From assembly GCF_004354045.1 (NCBI RefSeq), contig NZ_SMRT01000004.1, forward strand, positions 372,001-436,000: a DNA stretch of 64,000 nucleotides, given 5' to 3'. Positions 24,773 to 33,284 of the stretch are shown here, piece after piece. The first letter of the stretch is position 1; each line of letters starts with the position of its first letter. Below the pieces are notes generated by a model. It searched no databases, was not told the origin of the DNA, and saw only the letters and a list, made by a program, of their open reading frames with translations. Both the position numbers and the translations under genes were made by a program. The DNA is from Paenibacillus piri (GTDB lineage Bacteria; Bacillota; Bacilli; Paenibacillales; NBRC-103111).

Positions 24773-24805
24773 AAAGGGTTGGCCTCTTCTGGGGACCAAC
24801 CCTTT
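24773..24805. terminator. Bidirectional terminator between convergent SASP and YcdB/SLH genes
   Basis: Ten-bp stem AAAGGGTTGG/CCAACCCTTT with A-rich and T-rich flanks. Confidence 0.85.
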
Positions 24806-24826
24806 AATTATGCGAAGCTATGATGT

Positions 24827-27208
24827 TTAATAACGCATCGGCGTATCCTGAAGCTCCGATCGTACCTGCAAAAACTTGTAAAAGGCCGTTGCCGCTTGAG
24901 CGCGTGTCACCTGCTCCTTCGGATTGAATTTACCGCCTTCGAGCGGCATAATAGACAAAGCATTGACCAGGGCGATCGAGCCTTTGGTGGACTCATCTCC
25001 CAAATCGGTAGCGTTCGCCGCAAAGAGGCCGTCAACCTGTACCAGCTTCCGGTAACCAAGCGCCCTGACGATCAGATCGGCCAGCTCCGACTTGCTTAGC
25101 GTTGCATCCGGTTTGAAGCTGTCGGAAGAGCGTTCAATCAAGTTAAGATCGAGCGCATTCTCGACGTAGGCAAAATATTTGGAATCTTTCGCAACGTCGC
25201 TGAAGCTTGCCGCGCGTTCGGCATATGCGCCCGCCGACATCGGGGAATAGCCGCCATTGACGGAAGCGATCAGCATTTTGACCATTTCTCCCCGTGTAAT
25301 TAAGCCGTCCGGCTGCGTTTTGCCGTCGACGACGTCGAGCGCCTGATAATCCACCATCAGCTTTAATGCCTGCTCGGCCCAATGGCCTTCAATATCGGTA
25401 GGCGCGATATACTCCTTGACAATCTCGCCGGTATCTCTGCTCTTCCATTCCGCCGATACGGCGTCTAAAAAGACGGGATTTTGAAACTGGGATTTCGGCT
25501 TCAAGTTATAGACCAGCTTCGTTTCAGGTTTAGGCGCATCTTGACCGGGCTTGATTTCGCCGGCCGCAACCATGACATTATATTTTTCAATCGGGATGCC
25601 GTAAGGGATTGCTCCCGCCCCGTTTTTCGAAATAAGCACGTACTGCTGCTCGATATCGAACTGGGACAGCAGAGCCTGCTTCGCTTTATCCTCGGAAATG
25701 ACCTGCGGCTTCTCCGACGGGTAAGGATAGGAAGTAAGATTGCTGTAATAGTCTTGTATATCGCCGGTTTTGCGATCCAGGTTGATCGATACGGATTCGT
25801 AATCGGTTTGGATGCCGTTGACAATACGCCGGAAGTTGAACGGATGCGTCGGCATCATTTGCATTTTGACGGCCGGTATGTCGGCCATTTGCTCAAGATA
25901 CAGCTCATGCGCATACATCGGCAGCAGCTTCTGCACCGCGGCGATCGCCTTTTCCTTCAATTGATCGTAACCGAGCTTGCCGCTGTCATCGGTTTGACCC
26001 GCTCCGGCCTGAGCCGGCCGATAATCGTATTTGGAGTAGCGCAGCACGGCACCCGTATTGGCGTCGACAGCAGCATGAATCATCGGACCATCCTTGTCGC
26101 CGCTTGCAGACCAGCTGAGATCCCACTGAATCGACGTTTGGCCGGTCCGCGGATCGTGATTTTCCTGATAGGACGCATTCGCCAGCTTGGCATCCGCCGG
26201 AAGAGCGAGCAGCTTAACCGCCTTTTCCGCGGCCTGCTCCTTCGTGAGCTTAAGCGGCTCCTTCGGCTTCTCCGCGAGCGGTTTGTCGCTAGCCGGTACG
26301 TTAGGAGAGCGCGAGCTTCTCGGCTCCCCGTTAAAAAGCAGCGCCTCGCCGCTTACGGCATCGACCATAAACGTCTCCATCTGGTACGAGACGAGCAAAT
26401 CCGTCTTTCCGGTTACCGAATAAGGAATCACATACTGCAGACGGGGCTCGGCCAGCTTCAGAAACTGCTCCTTGGCTTGCTCCGCATTGATCGGATTCGA
26501 CGCTTTTTCGAAGGTCAGGTTCGGATCCCACTGCATATTGTAGGATATAATACGTCCGTCCTCATCGACGGTCACGGACAAGGCGTTGGCCGGAAACGGC
26601 ACTCCGTTCACAACCCGTACATATTGCAGCGGGTACTGCACCGAGCCGGTAAGCGGCTTGCGGGACCATTGCGCGGTATCGTAGTAAGCCAGTTCATTCT
26701 TAATATCCGGATTCATCTTTGCGATAAAATCGAGTGCAATTCGTTTAGCTTGCTCCTGATCGGTTTTGGGCGGATAGACCGGTTTCTTGTCCGGATTGTT
26801 CTCGTTGATGTAAAAGGACTGCAATTTCCCCGTATCGGCATCTACGGATACGTGGATGCTGCCGTAATACCGCTTCTGATCCTGCTTGTTGAACGACATG
26901 CTCCATACGCCGCGCCCGCTGCCGTAGCCGTAGCCGATGACGGACGATTGATACCCGACGCCCTGCAGCACATAATCGTCCGGAACGTGAACATACTGCT
27001 TGGCTAACTCAATCGCCCGTTCCCGGTTAATTTTCGTATCGACGGGCGCTTCTTCCCCGCCAATAGCCTGAGCCGGATCAATGGCAGGTTGTACAGACGT
27101 GACAGCCGCGGCATCCATGATTTCCGGTTTCATTGCGGATACCGGCAGCGCGGAGCCTAACAGCATCACGCCGGCGATTCCGGCAATCCCTATTTTTCTT
27201 ATCACCAT
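24827..27208 (-). CDS. Secreted YcdB/YcdC-domain protein with three SLH domains
   Basis: An exported 793-residue protein. The signal peptide starts MVIRKIGIAGIAGVMLLGSA and is probably cleaved after PVSA. The body holds repeated PepSY-like YcdB/YcdC modules (each with an alpha helix, then VDADTGKL or VDAVSGEAL-type hairpins). The C-terminal ~190 residues form three S-layer homology domains (from IEGHWAEQALKLMVDY, SFSDVAKDSKYFAYVENALD and LGDESTKGSIALVNAL), which anchor proteins to pyruvylated wall polymers. PepSY modules are thought to inhibit or chaperone proteases. GAGAGG precedes the chosen ATG. Confidence 0.85.
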   Translation of the reverse strand: MVIRKIGIAGIAGVMLLGSALPVSAMKPEIMDAAAVTSVQPAIDPAQAIGGEEAPVDTKINRERAIELAKQYVHVPDDYVLQGVGYQSSVIGYGYGSGRGVWSMSFNKQDQKRYYGSIHVSVDADTGKLQSFYINENNPDKKPVYPPKTDQEQAKRIALDFIAKMNPDIKNELAYYDTAQWSRKPLTGSVQYPLQYVRVVNGVPFPANALSVTVDEDGRIISYNMQWDPNLTFEKASNPINAEQAKEQFLKLAEPRLQYVIPYSVTGKTDLLVSYQMETFMVDAVSGEALLFNGEPRSSRSPNVPASDKPLAEKPKEPLKLTKEQAAEKAVKLLALPADAKLANASYQENHDPRTGQTSIQWDLSWSASGDKDGPMIHAAVDANTGAVLRYSKYDYRPAQAGAGQTDDSGKLGYDQLKEKAIAAVQKLLPMYAHELYLEQMADIPAVKMQMMPTHPFNFRRIVNGIQTDYESVSINLDRKTGDIQDYYSNLTSYPYPSEKPQVISEDKAKQALLSQFDIEQQYVLISKNGAGAIPYGIPIEKYNVMVAAGEIKPGQDAPKPETKLVYNLKPKSQFQNPVFLDAVSAEWKSRDTGEIVKEYIAPTDIEGHWAEQALKLMVDYQALDVVDGKTQPDGLITRGEMVKMLIASVNGGYSPMSAGAYAERAASFSDVAKDSKYFAYVENALDLNLIERSSDSFKPDATLSKSELADLIVRALGYRKLVQVDGLFAANATDLGDESTKGSIALVNALSIMPLEGGKFNPKEQVTRAQAATAFYKFLQVRSELQDTPMRY

Positions 27209-27298
27209 AAGACGACCTCTCCCCAAGGATGATTTTGTCAATCATGGAATATAACGTTGAACAATTGGAAAAGGTTGCAGGCTGCTTGCGTCAAAATA

Positions 27299-27329
27299 AG
27301 AAAAAATCCCGTCCGGCAAGCGAACGGGA
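27299..27329 (-). terminator. Terminator after the AhpD-like gene
   Basis: TCCCGT/ACGGGA stem with an 11-base loop, followed by TTTTTT in the minus direction. Confidence 0.75.
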
Positions 27330-27343
27330 ACGAGCGGTTTGAT

Positions 27344-27802
27344 TTAACGTTTTGCAGGCTCGTACGAGCCGGGTACCACACCGGTAGAAATAGCTATCCG
27401 GTTCCAGCAGTTAATCGTATTAATCGCCATAATCAATGTTACGAATTGGGATTCGTTGAAATGGAGAAGCACCTTGTCATATACGTCCTGCGGCAATCCT
27501 GCATCGGCTATGCGGGTTACGGCTTCCGTCAGTTCCAACGCGGCGCGCTCGGCCTCGGTATAAAACGGAGCTTCCCGCCATGCGCTCAGCAAATAAATGC
27601 GCTGCTCCGACTCGCCCATCGCCCGCAGGTCTTTCGTATGCATATCAAGGCAAAATGCGCAGCCGTTCAGCTGCGAAGCTCTGATCTTGATCAGCTCGTA
27701 TAAAGTAGCGTCAATTCCGCTGCTTTTCATATAAGCTTCCAGCTTGAGCATCGCCTGCAAAGCTTCCGGGTTGGCCGAGCGGTAATTCATTCGTTCTTTC
27801 AT
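27344..27802 (-). CDS. Carboxymuconolactone decarboxylase/AhpD-like protein (ECF41 target)
   Basis: A 152-residue AhpD-fold protein with the redox CxxC motif in NGCAFCLDMHTKDLR (about residues 49-62), the peroxidase-type signature. GGAGGAAAC precedes the ATG. It lies directly downstream of an ECF41 sigma factor, with a TGTCACA-type promoter between them. ECF41 proteins are known to control exactly this kind of neighbour (carboxymuconolactone decarboxylases, oxidoreductases, epimerases). The substrate is unknown. Confidence 0.88.
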   Translation of the reverse strand: MKERMNYRSANPEALQAMLKLEAYMKSSGIDATLYELIKIRASQLNGCAFCLDMHTKDLRAMGESEQRIYLLSAWREAPFYTEAERAALELTEAVTRIADAGLPQDVYDKVLLHFNESQFVTLIMAINTINCWNRIAISTGVVPGSYEPAKR

Positions 27803-27847
27803 CGTAGTTTCCTCCGTTTGCGGCTTATTTTCGACTTACAACAATAA

Positions 27848-27874
27848 GACCGGTAACGGACCGATTTTGTGACA
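27848..27874 (-). promoter_or_regulatory. ECF41-type promoter
   Basis: On the minus strand TGTCACA (27868-27874), then 16 bp, then GGTC (27848-27851). The published ECF41 target pattern is TGTCACA-N16-CGTC, so one base of eleven differs. It lies between the sigma-factor gene and the AhpD-like gene. Confidence 0.75.
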
Positions 27875-27912
27875 AATGAAATTAAAAAGTTTCGGAAAGC
27901 CGGAACGAGGGA

Positions 27913-28782
27913 TCAGGCTTGCGGAGCGCGCGTTAGTTTATCCGGATTCAAAATAAAATATACAGCTTGTATACCCGGCTGGCGAGGATCGTTCCCGAAG
28001 CACACCGCTTTATGCAGATGGCCGTCGCGATACAGCAGCAGTCCCGGCTCGCCATTGATGTCAACCGGACGCAGCTCGTCCTCCATCGCCGCCTTTTTAT
28101 GCAGCCCCTCCAAAAAAGCCCGAATTCGTTCCCGGCCGAATATCGGAAAGATCGCGGCTCTTCGTTTGCCTCCCCCGTCGCTGGTCAATACGGCCTCATC
28201 CGTCAGCAGTTGAATAAACGGAGCGAAGTCGCCCGTTCTCGATGCCTGCATAAAGCTTCGGACCACTGTCTCTTTATTTCCCGGCTCTGCGGGAGGAGGC
28301 GTTTGCGGATTAATTTTGGGCAGCACCCGGCTGTAAATTTTACGGCAGTTCGCCTCCGACTTATCGACGGTAGCGGCAATTTCCTTATAACTGTAGCCGA
28401 GAACCTCTTTCAGCAAAAAGACGGCGCGCTCGAGAGGAGCGAACTGCTGCATCAACACTAGCAGCGCATAGGATACCGATTCCTCAAGCACGATCCGCTC
28501 CTCCGGATTGTCCCCGTTTTCCCGGATATCCGGTTCAGGCAGCCAAGGCCCGGTATAAACTTCCCTCCGCTTATGCGACGAGCTCAGCTCGTTCAAGCAT
28601 CGGTTCGTCGTCATTTTGACCAGGTACGCCTTTACATTATCGACCGTCTCCGTTTGAACCCGCTGCATGGATACGAACACATCCTGCACCATGTCCTCCG
28701 CATCGGACAGCGAGCCGAGCATACGGTAGGCGATCGAAATGAGCAGCGGCTTGTATTCCGTATACATCGTTTCCAATTCCAT
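27913..28782 (-). CDS. ECF41 family RNA polymerase sigma factor (SigJ-like)
   Basis: A 289-residue extracytoplasmic-function sigma factor. Region 2 (YRMLGSLSDAEDMVQDVFVS) and region 4 (LKEVLGYSYKEIAATVDKSE) are clear. About 100 C-terminal residues form a SnoaL-like extension (ETVVRSFMQASRTGDFAPFI onwards), which defines ECF41 and controls activity in place of an anti-sigma factor. None is encoded nearby. The ATG at 28782 follows AAGGAGAGG; the longer frame upstream has no good site. Its target promoter lies just downstream. Confidence 0.92.
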   Translation of the reverse strand: MELETMYTEYKPLLISIAYRMLGSLSDAEDMVQDVFVSMQRVQTETVDNVKAYLVKMTTNRCLNELSSSHKRREVYTGPWLPEPDIRENGDNPEERIVLEESVSYALLVLMQQFAPLERAVFLLKEVLGYSYKEIAATVDKSEANCRKIYSRVLPKINPQTPPPAEPGNKETVVRSFMQASRTGDFAPFIQLLTDEAVLTSDGGGKRRAAIFPIFGRERIRAFLEGLHKKAAMEDELRPVDINGEPGLLLYRDGHLHKAVCFGNDPRQPGIQAVYFILNPDKLTRAPQA

Positions 28783-28850
28783 GTACGCTGCCTCTCCTTC
28801 AATGTGTCTCACATTTAATGGGGAGCGCTTTTTCGCATCCCGGCTTCGCT

Positions 28851-29276
28851 TCAATAACTGATCAATGAGGCCATGAGGATGCCGGTCACCAAACTTAATA
28901 TGAACGAAAATTGGCCTACCGCCACGTTGCCATTCGGAATTTCCTTAACAACCTTGAACGGAGTCAGCAGCTCGAACAAGTAAAACACAATAATTTGAAA
29001 CGCAATGCCTACCAGTCCCCACACGATCAAATCGAGCAATCCGACGGAGTGGTAGACGGCCGAAGCAAGCACCAGCGTCTGCCCGAGCATTTTACCGCCC
29101 AGGTCAAAAGCCGCCGCGCGGGCTGCCCCCGTTTTGACCGGATCATCCACCTGGCCCCCTTCCCGGATCAGTTGAAATTCGCTGTACGGCGTTGTAAAAA
29201 TAAAAAACACGATGCCAACGCCAAGCAGCGGCACGGTTACAACCAAATAAATTAAAAAGTTGACAATCGAACTCAT
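28851..29276 (-). CDS. DUF350 family membrane protein (YjfL-like)
   Basis: A 141-residue integral membrane protein with four hydrophobic segments (about residues 6-26, 55-75, 80-103 and 120-140). Family DUF350 includes E. coli YjfL and is commonly encoded beside a glutathionylspermidine-synthase-like gene, as here; its role is unknown. The ATG at 29276 follows AAGGTGGCGC. It starts 45 bp after the synthase-like gene on the same strand, so they are probably cotranscribed. Confidence 0.8.
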   Translation of the reverse strand: MSSIVNFLIYLVVTVPLLGVGIVFFIFTTPYSEFQLIREGGQVDDPVKTGAARAAAFDLGGKMLGQTLVLASAVYHSVGLLDLIVWGLVGIAFQIIVFYLFELLTPFKVVKEIPNGNVAVGQFSFILSLVTGILMASLISY

Positions 29277-29321
29277 TTGCGCCACCTTATTTCCTCCCAC
29301 TATATCAGTATGCCGGACGCA

Positions 29322-30599
29322 TCACGATGAAAAGCCCACCGGCAAATAATACGACAGATTGCTTGTAATATGGCCGCCAACCCTCGGTATGACCGCGGAT
29401 GCGCTGCCTCCGATCATAAAACAGCCCCAGAGCAGGCGGCCGCTTGCCATGCCTTTCAACGTTTCGATCTCGATCTGCGGCAACTCGGTATACTGCTGAT
29501 ACACCATCGGCTGGCTGCTATACTCCTCCTCGCCGCTCAGCTCAAGCGCCGAGCCGTCCGCTCCGTAAATCGAGACGCCGCTTCCTTCCCGGCCGAAAAT
29601 CGGTTTTACGACGTGGGCAGTGCGGCCAGCGATGCCGGAAAACCGATTTTCCAAATATGTCGGCAGCATATACGCCCCGATGGCGGCATGCTCCTCCGGC
29701 GTATAAAATTGCCCCGCCTCATGCAAATTCCAGATCAATGCCTGCAGCGCTTTCGTCTGTGCCAAAAAGCCGGACGGCGGATTAATGACCGCCAGCTTCC
29801 CTTCGGCGATGAGCCGAAGCACATGCTCGCCGGTCGGGTAACCATCCTCGTCCCGGTCTTCGGCAAGCTTTTCCAGCGCATGCAAACGGTACAGCACATC
29901 GACCGGCTGCAGCAGCCCGTCCTCGCTGCTCAGCCAGAGCCGCTCGTCCAACACGCGAAGCTGCGACAAAGGCGCAAAATCCGCATGCAGGCCCGATTGC
30001 TCAAGCAAATAACGCGTCGTGCCCGCATCCTCTTCATGCCAATCCAGCGCGCTGAAATAAATATGGTCCGCCGGATAACCCGCTTGCCGGTAAACGTCAA
30101 CGGCCTTACCGAATGCTTTCCGCAGCATCGCGTCGCAGTCCGCATTCGGGTTTTCCGCCTCATAGGCGCTGCAAACCCAGCCGTTTACATGGAACGCTTC
30201 GACAATGCCGGTCGGTGTGTCGCTGTTGAACTCCAGCATTTTGATGCTATCCCCGTTTACCGCAAAATCGAAACGGCCGATAACCGTCGGCAGCAGCTCT
30301 TCGAAGCCAAGCCGGACCGCTGCGAACGACGCCGGCGGCAAGCCGAGCTGCTCCAGCAATGTATCGTCCGCCTGCCGGGCTATCTGTACGGTACGGGCAT
30401 AAATGCGGGTCAAAGCCTCAGCGGCCTGCAGAATGCGGCTGTGCAGCTGCCTATCGATTCGATAAAGGCCGGCCAGCGCATACTCTTCGCCATACATGCA
30501 GTCCCACGTAAACACGCCTTCCTGGCGCAGAGGCGCGTAGATCGCCTCTCGTCTCGCTTCATACGGCACGGCTGATGCCGTTTTATTATGTCGTCTCAT
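29322..30599 (-). CDS. Glutathionylspermidine synthase-like ATP-grasp protein
   Basis: A 425-residue member of the glutathionylspermidine synthase C-terminal family (YjfC/YgiC-like), an ATP-grasp amide ligase. The N-terminal lobe has MLEFNSDTPTGIVEAFHVNG, and the ATP-binding lobe has VVKPIFGREGSGVSIYG and PRVGGHITSNLSYYLPVG. The amidase half of true glutathionylspermidine synthase is absent. The real substrate is unknown; Bacillales do not normally make glutathionylspermidine. GGAGG lies 12 bases before the ATG. It sits between a hypothetical gene and DUF350. Confidence 0.85.
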   Translation of the reverse strand: MRRHNKTASAVPYEARREAIYAPLRQEGVFTWDCMYGEEYALAGLYRIDRQLHSRILQAAEALTRIYARTVQIARQADDTLLEQLGLPPASFAAVRLGFEELLPTVIGRFDFAVNGDSIKMLEFNSDTPTGIVEAFHVNGWVCSAYEAENPNADCDAMLRKAFGKAVDVYRQAGYPADHIYFSALDWHEEDAGTTRYLLEQSGLHADFAPLSQLRVLDERLWLSSEDGLLQPVDVLYRLHALEKLAEDRDEDGYPTGEHVLRLIAEGKLAVINPPSGFLAQTKALQALIWNLHEAGQFYTPEEHAAIGAYMLPTYLENRFSGIAGRTAHVVKPIFGREGSGVSIYGADGSALELSGEEEYSSQPMVYQQYTELPQIEIETLKGMASGRLLWGCFMIGGSASAVIPRVGGHITSNLSYYLPVGFSS

Positions 30600-30671
30600 A
30601 ATTGCGGCGCGCCTCCTTCCCGGCTGTTCGAATGCCGGATCATAACCTGATTATGGATAGCCGCATGCATA

Positions 30672-31130
30672 TTACCCCTGGGACGGCACAGCGTAAAAGA
30701 CGAACGTTTCACGGTCTTCATCGATTTCCACGGAAGTTCGGTACCATTCCCGGTCGTTCACATATACATAATTGGCTTGCAAATAGAGCATTGCCTCCAA
30801 ATGGTCATGGAAGCCGTATGTATGCACCAAACGGTAATCCGTACCGAATTCGCGGTATTCGCGAAGCTCCATTTGCAATCCCCGAGGCTGCTCGTGTTGA
30901 GGCCTGTCCCAGCTCATTGCACGTTCGTCTTCGGCTTTTTTAACATAGATGACGCAGCATTCCTCCTCGATAGCACATGACGTTTTTTCGTAGACAGCGC
31001 TGTCCTTTACCAAATAATCGCAAGCAAACCGGAGTGCCGCTTCATCGCGTTCCATCCGGTCATAATAATAAAGCAGCGGAAAGTCGCTGCCCTCTTCATA
31101 CAATCGATATTCCAAACGCGGCACAGTCAT
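30672..31130 (-). CDS. Hypothetical protein in the DUF350 operon
   Basis: A 152-residue acidic, tyrosine-rich soluble protein starting MTVPRLEYRLYEEGSDFPLL. I do not recognise the family. Notable are paired cysteines (CAIEEECCVIYV) and alternating charged strands (REYREFGTDYRLVHTYGFHD). GGAG lies 8 bases before the ATG. It is the first gene of a probable three-gene unit with the ATP-grasp and DUF350 genes, 70 bp apart, which suggests a linked function. Confidence 0.65.
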   Translation of the reverse strand: MTVPRLEYRLYEEGSDFPLLYYYDRMERDEAALRFACDYLVKDSAVYEKTSCAIEEECCVIYVKKAEDERAMSWDRPQHEQPRGLQMELREYREFGTDYRLVHTYGFHDHLEAMLYLQANYVYVNDREWYRTSVEIDEDRETFVFYAVPSQG

Positions 31131-31351
31131 GCCCCTTTCTCCGACAAATTTTTGTATGTTTCAGCCAATCCATGATGTAAGACGCGCTCCATCAGGAAAA
31201 GCTACACAATTGTCCTCCATTATAACCCGATTCCGTTCCATTGTGTGCATTTTCAAAAAAATCTTCATAGCAGTCTGATTGTTTCCGGCAATAAGACGAG
31301 TTGGACGCAAAGTTGCCGGCGTGGTATCATACCCTTCGAGGTGATTCCAAA

Positions 31352-31846
31352 ATGATATTACATAAAGGCGATATTTTGTTCCGGCAAGGCGAAACAGGCC
31401 CGTTGTACCGTGTGCAGAGCGGACTTTTCAAAATCGTGCGCGTGCATGAGGATGGCAGCCCTATTGTGGTCAATATCGTCGTTCCCGGCGAAACGATTCC
31501 ACACCACTCGTTGATCAGCCCCAAGGAATATCACGGAACTGCCGTAGCCCTCGTAACCAGCGAAGTGGAGATGATCCCTGCCGATTCATGGTATCGGGAG
31601 TTGGAAAGCCACCCGACAAAATACCGGGAGATCGCTCTGCTGCTGCAAACAAAGCTGCGGATGATGCAGCAGCGAATCGATCACCTGACTTTGATGACGC
31701 CGGCGGAAAAACTGCATAAGCTTGAAGAATGGTTCGCGGCGTTCATTTCTCCCGCTTCGCTAAGAGAAGTACTGACGCAGGAAGAAATAGGCCAACTGCT
31801 CGGCCTGCGGCGCGAAACCATCAACCGGCTGCTTCGCCATAAATAG
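31352..31846 (+). CDS. Crp/Fnr family transcription regulator
   Basis: A 164-residue regulator with an N-terminal cyclic-nucleotide-binding-like beta-roll (ILHKGDILFRQGETGPLYRV) and a C-terminal winged helix (VLTQEEIGQLLGLRRETINR). It is shorter than Crp (about 210) because the roll is compact, and it has no cysteine cluster, so it is not an oxygen-sensing Fe-S Fnr. The ATG at 31352 follows GAGGTGATTCC. It converges with a flavohaemoglobin gene whose promoter carries a Crp/Fnr site, making a nitric-oxide or redox role likely. Confidence 0.88.
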   Translation: MILHKGDILFRQGETGPLYRVQSGLFKIVRVHEDGSPIVVNIVVPGETIPHHSLISPKEYHGTAVALVTSEVEMIPADSWYRELESHPTKYREIALLLQTKLRMMQQRIDHLTLMTPAEKLHKLEEWFAAFISPASLREVLTQEEIGQLLGLRRETINRLLRHK

Positions 31847-31866
31847 CGGCGGACGGCTGTCAACGG

Positions 31867-33087
31867 TTATTCCGCTTCCAAGCTTCCCGCCGGACCAAAA
31901 AATTCGTAATGAATATCCTCGTTCAGCACATCCCATGCTTTCAGCATGCGGTACATCGACTTCATAAACGGTATCGGACCGCACAAGTAGTAACTTGCAT
32001 CCGGACCAGGTGCAATAGCCTTTAACCAAGGAAGATCGACGTAACCTTCTTTGTCATATCCGTGTTCGGCACGATCCGCTTCCGTCGGCATCTGGTAACA
32101 AATATAAGTTCGCAGCCGCGGATGAGCTTCCGTCGATTTGTTCATGTGCATCTTTACAGCATGGGTCTGCCCGTTCAACGCCGCGTGAATAAACGCAACA
32201 TTGCGCTCGTCTCCGGTTTCAATCAGCTGATTCAGCATGCTGATCATCGGAGTGAGTCCTACGCCGCCGCTCAGCAGTACGATCGGCTTCCCATCTGCTT
32301 TCAGTGTAAAGCCGCCTGCCGGAGCAGTGATGGACAACAGGTCGCCCTCCTGAACGTATTGATGTAGATATGACGACACAATGCCCGCCGGTTTCGCTTC
32401 CGCTGCATCCTCCCGCTTGACAGAGATCCGGTAATACGGCTTGCCCGGCGCATCCGACAAGCTGTACTGTCGGATATGGGTATAATCATTACCCGGTATT
32501 TGTATATGGACGCTAACATATTGCCCGGGCTCAAAGCTTGCAATCGGGTTGCCATCCTCGGGAACCAGGTAAAACGATGTAATAACCCGGCTCTCCTCCT
32601 CCTTGCGCTTTACAATAAACCGCCGCAGCCCGCTCCATCCGCCTTCCCTGTTATGGGCTTGCTCGTACAACTCATGCTCTACGCCGATAAACGCATCGGC
32701 GATGACCTGATACGCTTCACCCCATGCCGCCAAAATCTCTTCGGTCGCAGCATCTCCCAGTACATCCTTGATCGCCGCCAGCAGCGAGCTGCCGACAATC
32801 GGGTAATGCTCCGGTTTCACGCCAAGACTGCGGTGCTTATGTCCGATCTGCCGGACAGCGGGCAGGATCGCTTCCAGATGGTCAATATGAACGGCTGCCG
32901 CATATACGGCATTGGCCAACGCCGTTTGCTGGCGGCCCTGCTTTTGGTTGGCATGGTTAAACAGATGGAGCAGCTCCGGATGCGCGGCAAACAACAGCTT
33001 GTAAAATCTTTTTGTAATGGCTGTCCCATGCACCTCCAGAACCGGAACAGTAGATTTGATTGTTTGAATCGTCGCTTGATTTAACAT
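31867..33087 (-). CDS. hmp: Flavohaemoprotein (nitric oxide dioxygenase)
   Basis: Hmp converts NO and O2 to nitrate using NAD(P)H. The 406-residue protein has a globin domain (about 1-140; YKLLFAAHPELLHLFNHANQ, proximal histidine in VKPEHYPIVG), an FAD domain with RQYSLSDAP and an NAD domain with GGVGLTPMISML and YYLCGPIPFMKSM. All three domains look complete. The ATG at 33087 follows GAGGG. A TGTGA-N6-TCACA site upstream is positioned for activation by a Crp/Fnr protein. Confidence 0.95.
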   Translation of the reverse strand: MLNQATIQTIKSTVPVLEVHGTAITKRFYKLLFAAHPELLHLFNHANQKQGRQQTALANAVYAAAVHIDHLEAILPAVRQIGHKHRSLGVKPEHYPIVGSSLLAAIKDVLGDAATEEILAAWGEAYQVIADAFIGVEHELYEQAHNREGGWSGLRRFIVKRKEEESRVITSFYLVPEDGNPIASFEPGQYVSVHIQIPGNDYTHIRQYSLSDAPGKPYYRISVKREDAAEAKPAGIVSSYLHQYVQEGDLLSITAPAGGFTLKADGKPIVLLSGGVGLTPMISMLNQLIETGDERNVAFIHAALNGQTHAVKMHMNKSTEAHPRLRTYICYQMPTEADRAEHGYDKEGYVDLPWLKAIAPGPDASYYLCGPIPFMKSMYRMLKAWDVLNEDIHYEFFGPAGSLEAE

Positions 33088-33138
33088 ATTCCATACCCTC
33101 TTTTCTGTAGATTCTTGTACTTGGTTCAATCTTGACCC

Positions 33139-33181
33139 AGTATAGATCAAACCGCCCAACAACCTTGTGATTGGAATCACA
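33139..33181 (-). promoter_or_regulatory. hmp promoter with Crp/Fnr operator centred at -41.5
   Basis: On the minus strand, TGTGATTCCAATCACA (33166-33181) is a perfect TGTGA-N6-TCACA palindrome. A TATACT (-10) lies at 33139-33144. Twenty-nine bases separate the palindrome centre from the -10, which puts the centre at -41.5, the class II activation position. The -35 hexamer is non-consensus, as expected for an activated promoter. Confidence 0.75.
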
Positions 33182-33226
33182 TAAAAAGAGGACGATTTGT
33201 GACCGGCTGCATTAAAATAAAACAAA

Positions 33227-33252
33227 TAAAACCGCCCTAGTACCTAGGGCGG
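33227..33252 (-). terminator. Terminator after the beta-helix gene
   Basis: Nine-bp stem CCGCCCTAG/CTAGGGCGG with a 3-base loop, followed by TTTTATTTG in the minus direction. Confidence 0.85.
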
Positions 33253-33284
33253 CCGGTCGCTTGCGTATGAATGATGGCATTTCA

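Noticed and set aside
25481..27007. 508-codon plus-strand frame opposite the YcdB/SLH gene
   Set aside because: Shadow of a gene with a clear signal peptide and domains; no start signals of its own.
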